Shown here: positions 54,101-62,504 of the stretch, piece after piece
How positions within the stretch are numbered: the stretch's first letter is position 1
Layout of the letters: each line of letters opens with the position of its first letter
Source of the DNA: SCUB01 sp041918675
GTDB taxonomy: Bacteria; Pseudomonadota; Alphaproteobacteria; Rhizobiales; Xanthobacteraceae
Direction of reading: 5' to 3'
Length of the DNA: 64,000 nucleotides
NCBI GenBank assembly: GCA_041918675.1
Contig: JAYRVF010000013.1
Location: 62,001-126,000 of the forward strand
The notes under the pieces: generated by a model
The model's input: the letters and a program-made list of their open reading frames with translations, nothing else
Databases searched by the model: none
What the model was told of the DNA's origin: nothing
Program-made: the position numbers and the translations under genes

Positions 54101-54433
54101 GTGCAGGTTCTCGTCCGCGATAATAATGTCGACCAAGCCCTCAAGGCGCTGAAGAAGAAGATGCAGCGCGAGGGCATTTTCCGCGAGATGAAGCTCCGCG
54201 GCCATTACGAAAAGCCCTCCGAGAAGAAGGCCCGCGAAAAGGCCGAGGCCGTGCGCCGCGCGCGCAAGCTGGCGCGCAAGAAGATGCAGCGCGAAGGCCT
54301 GCTGCCGTCGAAACCCAAGCCCGTGTTCGGCGGACCGGGCGGCGCCCGTGGTGGCCCGGGGGGACCGGGCGGCGGCGGACGCGGCGGCGCCGGTGGACCG
54401 GGTGGTCCGGGCGGCGGCCGGGGCCGCGCCTGA
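54101..54433 (+). CDS. rpsU: 30S ribosomal protein S21 with a glycine-rich C-terminal tail
   Basis: bS21 binds the small subunit near the anti-Shine-Dalgarno region. The 110-residue product has the S21 core: QVLVRDNNVDQALKALKKKM, QREGIFREMKLRGHYEKPSE and KKAREKAEAVRRARKLARKK. After about residue 75 it continues with a tail almost entirely of Gly, Arg, Pro and Ala (FGGPGGARGGPGGPGGGGRG and on). The usual protein has 70-75 residues, so the tail is an extension. The start is GTG 54101, 6 bases after AGAGGA; the frame open further upstream lacks S21 sequence. A terminator follows at 54467. Confidence 0.95.
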   Translation: MQVLVRDNNVDQALKALKKKMQREGIFREMKLRGHYEKPSEKKAREKAEAVRRARKLARKKMQREGLLPSKPKPVFGGPGGARGGPGGPGGGGRGGAGGPGGPGGGRGRA

Positions 54434-54466
54434 ACTTCACGGTAGTGTGCCGATCCGGGCTGGGTG

Positions 54467-54498
54467 ACGCGGGCGAAGACGCCCGCGTTGTTGTTTGG
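54467..54498 (+). terminator. Rho-independent terminator after rpsU
   Basis: ACGCGGGC (54467-54474) pairs with GCCCGCGT (54481-54488) around GAAGAC, followed by TGTTGTTT. Confidence 0.75.
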
Positions 54499-54552
54499 GC
54501 GGGGGACGCTATCCTGCGCCAACGTCGTGAAGTCGGGACGGAAGGTTGGGGC

Positions 54553-55431
54553 ATGAGCGGAGGCACCACGCGCAGGGGACGCCGTCGCGGTTCTCGGATA
54601 GCGGCGATGCTTGGCCTGGCGCTGCTTGCCGGCGGCTGTTCGGCCAGCCTCCTCAACTCGGCGACCGCTCCGGAGAAGGACGATTCCGGGCTCGCCACCT
54701 CCGCCACCAACATCGCCTCGCTCACCGAGGCGGTCAAACTCAACCCCAACGATCCGCAGGCCTACAACATCCGCGGCTCAGTGCTCGGCCAAGCCGGTCG
54801 CTACGACGAGGCGCTCGCCGATCTCGACAAGGCGATTTCGCTCGATCCGAATTTCGCCCAGGCCTTCGCCAATCGCGCGCTGATCTATCGCCAGACCAAG
54901 CGGCTCGACCAGGCGCTCGCCGACTACACCCGCGCGCTGACGATCGACGAGAACTATGTCGTGGCCCATGTCGGGCGCGGCGTCGTCAACCGCCTGCGTA
55001 AGCAGCCGGCCGAGGCGCTCGCCGATTTCAACAAGGCGATCAGCCTGAAGCCCGATAACGCCCAGGCCTACCACAATCGCGGCCTGCTCTATCAGGCGCA
55101 GAAGCAGCACGCGATCGCGATCGAGGATTTCACCACCGCGATCGGCCTCGCCGCGCAGGAGGCCGAGCCGCTGACCGCGCGGGCGCTGAGCTATCTCGCC
55201 ACCGGACGCGTCAAGGACGCCGCCGCCGATCTCGACGCCGCCGTGCAGATCGAACCGCAAAGCGGCCCGGCCTGGGTGAGCCGGGGCCTTGCCTATGAGC
55301 GGCTGGGCGAAAAGGACAAGGCGGCGGGATCCTATGCCCGCGCGCTCAACATCAACGGATCGAACGAGGCCGCCAAGAAGGGCTTCGCCCGCGTCGGCGG
55401 AAAACTCGGCCAGACCTATCAGACGTTCTAG
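54553..55431 (+). CDS. TPR-repeat lipoprotein
   Basis: The 292-residue protein begins with a basic segment and a lipoprotein signal ending LLAGGC (lipobox), so it is probably anchored to a membrane by the cysteine. Six or more tetratricopeptide repeats follow (AYNIRGSVLGQAGRYDEALA, AFANRALIYRQTKRLDQALA, AHVGRGVVNRLRKQPAEALA, AYHNRGLLYQAQKQHAIAIE and on), spaced about 34 residues. TPR arrays mediate protein-protein contact; this type resembles NlpI- or O-GlcNAc-TPR-like lipoproteins. ATG 54553 follows GGTTGGGG. A GC hairpin without T-run ends just past the stop. Confidence 0.88.
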   Translation: MSGGTTRRGRRRGSRIAAMLGLALLAGGCSASLLNSATAPEKDDSGLATSATNIASLTEAVKLNPNDPQAYNIRGSVLGQAGRYDEALADLDKAISLDPNFAQAFANRALIYRQTKRLDQALADYTRALTIDENYVVAHVGRGVVNRLRKQPAEALADFNKAISLKPDNAQAYHNRGLLYQAQKQHAIAIEDFTTAIGLAAQEAEPLTARALSYLATGRVKDAAADLDAAVQIEPQSGPAWVSRGLAYERLGEKDKAAGSYARALNINGSNEAAKKGFARVGGKLGQTYQTF

Positions 55432-55540
55432 GAAACGACGGAGGCGGGGAATGATCCCCGCCCCTCATGTCTTGCCCTCAAGGCGAAGTCCCTTCACACA
55501 TGGAGATCAACTCAACGTTCCGGACGTAAAGAAGCGGGGA

Positions 55541-55564
55541 CCATCGGCGCCGATGGCGGCATCG
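55541..55564. repeat. Dispersed 24-base repeat, copy 2 (inverted)
   Basis: This is the exact reverse complement of 9739-9762, including the palindromic core CCATCGGCGCCGATGG. It lies in the convergent gap between the TPR lipoprotein gene and pntB. Confidence 0.8.
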
Positions 55565-55586
55565 CTTCGTGAGTTGACTCCACCCT

Positions 55587-55616
55587 TCAGCCGCTACTCC
55601 ATCAGCCGCTACTCCA
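55587..55616. repeat. 15-base tandem duplication at the pntB stop codon
   Basis: TCAGCCGCTACTCCA occurs twice in a row. The copy at 55602-55616 contains the pntB stop codon (TAG on the minus strand); the copy at 55587-55601 repeats it downstream. Confidence 0.92.
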
Positions 55617-57006
55617 TCGACTTGACGATGCCCTCGGCCATCTTCTTGGCGTCGCCGAGCAGCATCATGGTGTTGTCGCGGTAGAACAGCGGGTTGTCGA
55701 TGCCGGCATAGCCCGAGGCGAGCGAGCGCTTGATGAACATCACCGTGCCCGCCTTCCACACCTGCAATACCGGCATGCCGTAGATCGGCGAGGTCTTGTC
55801 CTCTTCCGCGGCCGGGTTGGTCACGTCGTTCGCGCCGATGACGAAGGCGACGTCCGACTGCGCGAATTCGGAGTTGATGTCTTCCAGCTCGAACACCTCG
55901 TCGTAAGGCACGTTGGCCTCGGCGAGCAGTACGTTCATGTGGCCCGGCATGCGGCCTGCGACCGGGTGGATCGCGTATTTCACCTCGACGCCGGCGTGCT
56001 TGAGCTTGTCCGCCATTTCACGCAGCGCGTGCTGGGCCTGCGCCACCGCCATGCCGTAGCCCGGCACGATGATGACCTTGCCCGCGTTCTTCATGATGTA
56101 GGCGGCGTCTTCCGCCGAGCCGAGCTTGACCGGACGCTGCTCGCCCTTGCCGGAAGGCCCGGCCACCTCGCCGCCGAAGCCGCCGAGGATCACCGAGATG
56201 AACGAGCGGTTCATGCCCTTGCACATGATGTAGGACAGGATCGCGCCCGAGGAGCCGACCAGCGCGCCGGTGATGATCAGCGCCGAATTGCCGAGCGTGA
56301 AGCCGATGCCGGCCGCCGCCCACCCCGAATAGGAGTTGAGCATCGAGATCACCACCGGCATGTCGGCGCCGCCGATCGGGATGATGATCAGGACGCCGAG
56401 CACGAAGGCGAGGATCGCGACCATCCAGAACGCCAACTGGCTCTGCGTCACCACCAGCAGGTAGATCGAATAGACGAGCGCCACGGCGAGCGCGATGTTG
56501 ATCGCATGGCGGGCCGGCAGAATGATCGGCGCGCCGCTCATGCGCCCCGACAGCTTGGCGAAGGCGATGACCGAACCAGTGAAGGTGATGGCGCCGATCG
56601 CCACGCCGAGCGACATCTCGACCAGGCTCGATTTGTGGATGTCGCCGACCGAGCCGATGTCGAAGGCGGTCGGCGCGTAGAAGGCGCCGGCGGCGACCAG
56701 CACCGCGGCCATGCCGACCAGCGAGTGGAACGCGGCGACGAGTTCGGGCATCGACGTCATCGGCACGCGGCGCGCGATCACCGCGCCGATGCCGCCGCCG
56801 ATGCCGAGCCCCGCGAGCACCAGGATCCATGAGCCGACGCCGGATGGCGGATGCGCGGCGAGCGTCGTCAGCACGGCGATGGTCATGCCGACCATGCCGT
56901 AGAGATTGCCCTGACGGCTGGTCTCCGGACTCGACAGCCCGCGTAGCGCGAGGATGAAGAGAACGCCCGAAACCAGATAGAGGAGAGCGACTAAATTGGC
57001 GGACAT
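55609..57006 (-). CDS. pntB: NAD(P) transhydrogenase subunit beta
   Basis: PntB holds the NADP(H)-binding domain III and part of the proton channel of the transhydrogenase that reduces NADP+ with NADH driven by the proton motive force. The 465-residue protein has about nine membrane segments in the first 260 residues, including IGAVIARRVPMTSMPELVAA with FHSLVGMAAVLVA, then a soluble domain with VIIVPGYGMAVAQAQHALRE, FVIGANDVTNPAAEEDKTSP and LPVLQVWKAG-like sequence near residue 430. Length normal. Last gene of pntA1-pntA2-pntB. A 15-base duplication surrounds its stop codon. Confidence 0.97.
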   Translation of the reverse strand: MSANLVALLYLVSGVLFILALRGLSSPETSRQGNLYGMVGMTIAVLTTLAAHPPSGVGSWILVLAGLGIGGGIGAVIARRVPMTSMPELVAAFHSLVGMAAVLVAAGAFYAPTAFDIGSVGDIHKSSLVEMSLGVAIGAITFTGSVIAFAKLSGRMSGAPIILPARHAINIALAVALVYSIYLLVVTQSQLAFWMVAILAFVLGVLIIIPIGGADMPVVISMLNSYSGWAAAGIGFTLGNSALIITGALVGSSGAILSYIMCKGMNRSFISVILGGFGGEVAGPSGKGEQRPVKLGSAEDAAYIMKNAGKVIIVPGYGMAVAQAQHALREMADKLKHAGVEVKYAIHPVAGRMPGHMNVLLAEANVPYDEVFELEDINSEFAQSDVAFVIGANDVTNPAAEEDKTSPIYGMPVLQVWKAGTVMFIKRSLASGYAGIDNPLFYRDNTMMLLGDAKKMAEGIVKSME

Positions 57007-57018
57007 GGGCGTCGCTCC

Positions 57019-57339
57019 TTACTTTTTCTTCTTGTACATCGACAGCATGCGCTGGGTGACCAGGAAGCCGCCGAAGATGTTGACCGAGGCGAAGACGAGC
57101 GCGATGAAGCCGAGCGCGCGGGCCCAGATCGGCCCGTTGTCGTTGCCCACCAGCGCGACGCCGACGGCGAGCAGCGCGCCGACCACGATGACCGACGAGA
57201 TGGCGTTGGTCACCGACATCAGCGGCGTGTGCAGCGCGGGCGTCACCGACCACACCACGTAATAGCCGACGAAGACGGCAAGGACGAAAATCGACAGCCG
57301 AAACATGAACGGGTCGACGACTTGTGCCACATGTTCCAT
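57019..57339 (-). CDS. pntA: NAD(P) transhydrogenase subunit alpha, membrane part (PntA2)
   Basis: The 106-residue product has three to four membrane segments (FRLSIFVLAVFVGYYVVWSV, TPLMSVTNAISSVIVVGALL and ALGFIALVFASVNIFGGFLV). These match the C-terminal membrane part of PntA, which in alphaproteobacteria is a separate gene. HTPLMSVTNAIS is highly conserved. ATG 57339 follows GGAGAGCC, 11 bases after the PntA1 stop. Twelve bases separate its stop from pntB. Confidence 0.95.
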   Translation of the reverse strand: MEHVAQVVDPFMFRLSIFVLAVFVGYYVVWSVTPALHTPLMSVTNAISSVIVVGALLAVGVALVGNDNGPIWARALGFIALVFASVNIFGGFLVTQRMLSMYKKKK

Positions 57340-57350
57340 GGCGGCTCTCC

Positions 57351-58481
57351 TTACGCGCTCTTCGGCTGGAAGTTGGGGTGAACGATCGCGCCGTCGCTCG
57401 TCAGCAGCGTCGCCTTGATGAGTTCGTCGTCCCAATTGACCGCGAGCTGCTTTTCCTTCTTGTCGATCATGGTCTCGAGGAAGGTGAGGAGGTTCTTGGC
57501 GTAGAGCGAGGAGGCCGAGGCCGCGAGCCGGCCCGCGCCGTTGGCGAGCCCCACGATCTTGACGCCCTTGACCGCGACCACGGCGCCGGCCTTGGCGCCC
57601 TCGACATTGCCGCCGCGCTCGACCGCGAGATCGACCAGCACCGAACCCGGCCGCATCGAGGCGACCATGTCGGCGCTGACGAGGCGCGGCGCCGGCCGGC
57701 CCGGAATCAGCGCGGTGGTGATGACGATGTCCTGCTTCTTGATGTGCTCGGCCACCAGCGCGGCCTGCTTGGCCTGGTAGTCCTTGGACATTTCCTTGGC
57801 GTAGCCGCCGGCGGTTTCGGCCTGCTTGAATTCCTCGTCCTCGACCGCGATGAACTTGGCGCCGAGCGATTGCACCTGCTCCTTCACCGCCGGACGCACG
57901 TCGGTCGCCGTCACGATCGCGCCGAGGCGGCGGGCGGTGGCGATCGCCTGCAGGCCGGCCACGCCGACGCCCATGACGAAGATCTTGGCCGCCGGCACCG
58001 TGCCCGCGGCCGTCATCATCATCGGCAGCGCGCGGCCATATTCGGCGGCGCCGTCGATCACGGCGCGGTAGCCGGCGAGGTTGGCCTGCGAGGACAGCAC
58101 GTCCATCGACTGCGCCCGGGTGATGCGCGGCATCAGCTCCATGGCGAAGCTCGCCACGCCCGCGTCGGCCATCGCCTTGAGCGCCGCGTCGTTGCCGTAG
58201 GGGTCCATGATGGCGGCGACCAGCGCGCCGCGCTTGTATTTGGCGAGGTCGGCGGCTTCGGGACGCTTCACCTTGAGGACGACATCGGCGTCCTTGACCG
58301 CGTCGGCGGAAACCGTGGCGCCGGCGGCTTGATATTCGTCATCAAGCATGCCGGACTTCACGCCCGCGCCGGGCTCGACCGCGACGTCGGCGCCCAATGC
58401 CTTGAATTTCTTGACAGTCTCCGGCGTGCCGGCGACGCGCGTCTCGGCGGAGTCGATTTCAGCAGCGATTGCGATTTTCAT
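57351..58481 (-). CDS. pntA: NAD(P) transhydrogenase subunit alpha, NAD-binding part (PntA1)
   Basis: PntA1 is the soluble NAD(H)-binding domain I. The 376-residue protein begins KIAIAAEIDSAETRVAGTPE and has FAMELMPRITRAQSMDVLSS, the Rossmann motif VMGVGVAGLQAIATARRLGA with ATDVRP, and TTALIPGRPAPRLVSADMVA. Length fits the split alphaproteobacterial form. It is first in the three-gene operon. The promoter should lie in the 240 bases shared with the end of the oligoendopeptidase gene. Confidence 0.97.
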   Translation of the reverse strand: MKIAIAAEIDSAETRVAGTPETVKKFKALGADVAVEPGAGVKSGMLDDEYQAAGATVSADAVKDADVVLKVKRPEAADLAKYKRGALVAAIMDPYGNDAALKAMADAGVASFAMELMPRITRAQSMDVLSSQANLAGYRAVIDGAAEYGRALPMMMTAAGTVPAAKIFVMGVGVAGLQAIATARRLGAIVTATDVRPAVKEQVQSLGAKFIAVEDEEFKQAETAGGYAKEMSKDYQAKQAALVAEHIKKQDIVITTALIPGRPAPRLVSADMVASMRPGSVLVDLAVERGGNVEGAKAGAVVAVKGVKIVGLANGAGRLAASASSLYAKNLLTFLETMIDKKEKQLAVNWDDELIKATLLTSDGAIVHPNFQPKSA

Positions 58482-58721
58482 GATGCCTCCGGCGGCCGGA
58501 CAGCCGCGCGCGTCCCTTCTGCGTGTCGCAGGAGACCACTGGAAAGACGGCTTTGGTGCAAGCGGGGCCGCAAGACAAGGTCAATCTCGCCGAAAGTCGC
58601 GGTAAATCCCCGCTCTCCAACGATATCGCCCCCCCGGCCCCGTATTTTGACGCAAACGAATTAGCGCAATTGGGCATTCGGGGCAACGTCAATGGCGCGC
58701 CAATCGAAGCCTGACATTCGG

Positions 58722-60554
58722 TCATTCCATCGCTTGCAACTCGTCGATCAGCCCCTCGATGACACCGAGGCCCCCCTGCCAGAACGCGGGATCGCGCGCG
58801 TCGAGGCCGAAAGGCTTGAGCAGCTCGGCGTGATGCTTGGTTCCGCCGGCCGCCAGCATCGCGAGGTAACGCTCGGCGAAACCCGCATGCGCGTTTTCGT
58901 AGACCGCGTAGAGCGAGTTCACCAGGCAATCGCCGAAGGCGTAGGCATAGACGTAGAACGGCGAATGGATGAAGTGGGGGATGTAGGCCCAGAAGGTCTC
59001 GTAGCCGGGTTTGAGCTCGATCGCCGGACCCAGGCTTTCGCCCTGCACGCCCATCCAGAGCTCGCAGATCCGCTGCGCGGTCAGCTCGCCCTTGCGGCGT
59101 TCCTCGTGCACGGCGCGCTCGAACGTGTAGAACGCGATCTGGCGCACCACCGTGTTGATCATGTCCTCGACCTTGCCGGCGAGCAACGCCTGGCGCTGCC
59201 TGGGCTCGCGTGTCGTGGCCAACAGCCGCTTGAAGGTCAGCATCTCGCCGAACACGCTCGCGGTTTCGGCCAAGGTCAGCGGCGTCGGCGCCATCAGCGC
59301 GCCATTGGGCGCGGCGAGCACCTGATGCACGCCATGCCCGAGCTCATGGGCGAGCGTCATCACGTCGCGCGGCTTGCCCTGATAGTTGAGCAGAATATAG
59401 GGATGGGCCGACGGCGTCGTCGGATGCGAGAACGCGCCCGGCGATTTGCCCGGCCGCACCGGCGCGTCGATCCACCGATCGGTGAAGAAGCGCCCGGCGA
59501 TGCCCGCCATCTCCGGCGAGAAGGCCTCGTAGGCGCCGAGCACCATGCCGCGCGCCTCCTCCCAGCCGATCTCGCGCGTCACCGCGAAAGGCAGCGGCGC
59601 GTTGCGGTCCCAATGCGGCAGCCTCTTCTTCTTGAACCAACGCGCCTTGAGCGCGTAATAGCGATGCGACAGCCGCGGATAGGCCGCGCGCACCGCCGCG
59701 ATCAGCGCGTCGACCACCTCGCGCTCGACGCGGTTGGCGAGGTGCCGCGAGTCGGCGACGTCGCGAAAGCTCCGCCAGCGGTCGGAAATCTCCTTGTCCT
59801 TGGCGAGCGTGTTGGTGATGAGCGCGAACAGGCGGATGTTGTCCTTGAAAGTCGCGGCGAGAGCTTGCGCGGCCGCCTTGCGCTTGGGCTCGGCGCGATC
59901 CTGCAACAAATTGAGCGTCGGCTCGATCGCCAGCGTCTTGCCGCCGACCTTGAAGCGCAGCGCCGAGATGGTCTCGTCGAACAGCCGGTTCCAGGCCGCG
60001 TAGCCGCTGATCGATTTTTCGTGAAACAATTGCTCGACGCGATCCTCGAGCTGATGCGGCTTGTCCTTGCGGATGTCCTCGAGCCAGGGCCGGTAATGGC
60101 CGAGACCGGGATCGGCCATGGCGCGTTCGAGCGCGGCGTCGTCGAGACGGTTGAGCTCCAGCGTGAAGAACAGAAGATGCATCGACGAGGCCGTCAGCCG
60201 CTCCTGCACGTCGCCGTAGAATTTCGAAATCCTCGGATCGGCGGTGTCGCCGGCATGCACCAGGCCGGCATAGGAGATCAGCCGGCCGGCAAGATCGTCG
60301 ATTTCCTCGTAGCGCTTGACCGCCTCGGCGAGCCAGGCCCCGCCCTCCGCCCGCGTCAGGCCTTCGGCGAGCTTGCCGGCATAGGCCTTTTCAAAGGCGA
60401 GGCTCTCGGCGTCGAGCCGGTCGAGATCGCGCGCGATCTCGGGCGCGTCGATCCCGGCATAGAGATCGGCGAGATTCCATTCCGGCAGGCGTTCCTTCCT
60501 GACCGCCTTCTTGCGCGCCGGGATCTTCTTCGTGGATTTCGTTCGGGTCGCCAT
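58722..60554 (-). CDS. pepF: Oligoendopeptidase F, M3 metallopeptidase
   Basis: PepF cleaves short peptides in the cytoplasm. The 610-residue protein has the zinc motif HELGHGVHQ within MTLAHELGHGVH (HExxH) and the downstream glutamate in TASVFGEMLTF, the M3 pattern. AFSHPTTPSAHPYILLNYQG and FIHSPFYVYAYAFGDCLVNS are typical PepF blocks. The N terminus is Lys/Arg-rich. ATG 60554 was chosen; an upstream start adds 15 unlike residues. It is divergent from the sigma-54 regulator gene. Confidence 0.95.
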   Translation of the reverse strand: MATRTKSTKKIPARKKAVRKERLPEWNLADLYAGIDAPEIARDLDRLDAESLAFEKAYAGKLAEGLTRAEGGAWLAEAVKRYEEIDDLAGRLISYAGLVHAGDTADPRISKFYGDVQERLTASSMHLLFFTLELNRLDDAALERAMADPGLGHYRPWLEDIRKDKPHQLEDRVEQLFHEKSISGYAAWNRLFDETISALRFKVGGKTLAIEPTLNLLQDRAEPKRKAAAQALAATFKDNIRLFALITNTLAKDKEISDRWRSFRDVADSRHLANRVEREVVDALIAAVRAAYPRLSHRYYALKARWFKKKRLPHWDRNAPLPFAVTREIGWEEARGMVLGAYEAFSPEMAGIAGRFFTDRWIDAPVRPGKSPGAFSHPTTPSAHPYILLNYQGKPRDVMTLAHELGHGVHQVLAAPNGALMAPTPLTLAETASVFGEMLTFKRLLATTREPRQRQALLAGKVEDMINTVVRQIAFYTFERAVHEERRKGELTAQRICELWMGVQGESLGPAIELKPGYETFWAYIPHFIHSPFYVYAYAFGDCLVNSLYAVYENAHAGFAERYLAMLAAGGTKHHAELLKPFGLDARDPAFWQGGLGVIEGLIDELQAME

Positions 60555-60725
60555 GCATCGGTCCGGATTATGGGGGACTTGAAATTCTTTCCGCGTCAAT
60601 GCGGCAAGAGGTGGACGAAGCGCGCGGAAACCCGGGCGCCGGACGAGCCGACTCTTAAGAGGGCATTAATCCGCATGCCTCACAGTGCCCCGATTCGAGA
60701 CAGATTTCGAGAGATCGGGAACGCC

Positions 60726-62231
<1,506 letters not shown>

Positions 62232-62504
62232 GACGTTGCAGGCCGGTTACAGGCATTCCCGAAAATACCGGCTATCCTGGCGGAAATATTGAAGTTCCGG
62301 CTGAAATGAAGTCAGTTCCGCGTGAACGCGGCGGCGGAACGGTGGCGCGGCGCGACGGACATGCTATATGCAGACCGTGGGCGTGTGTTTCGCGAATTCG
62401 TTGAAATCACGTGGAAAAAAGCGCTTCGGCCGCAGCCGGATCGAATGTGGCGACCGCGTCGGGACAATAGTCCCTGGCGACGGCACCAGGGGAAGGGATC
62501 GCAG

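Noticed and set aside
58523..58714. Small plus-strand frame of 63 codons between pntA1 and pepF
   Set aside because: It lies in the promoter region of the transhydrogenase operon and has no homology pattern or clear ribosome site.
58692..60725. In-frame upstream extension of the sigma-54 regulator covering the whole pepF gene in antisense
   Set aside because: The regulator's own receiver domain starts at 60726 and the extension is the complement of a clear M3 peptidase gene.
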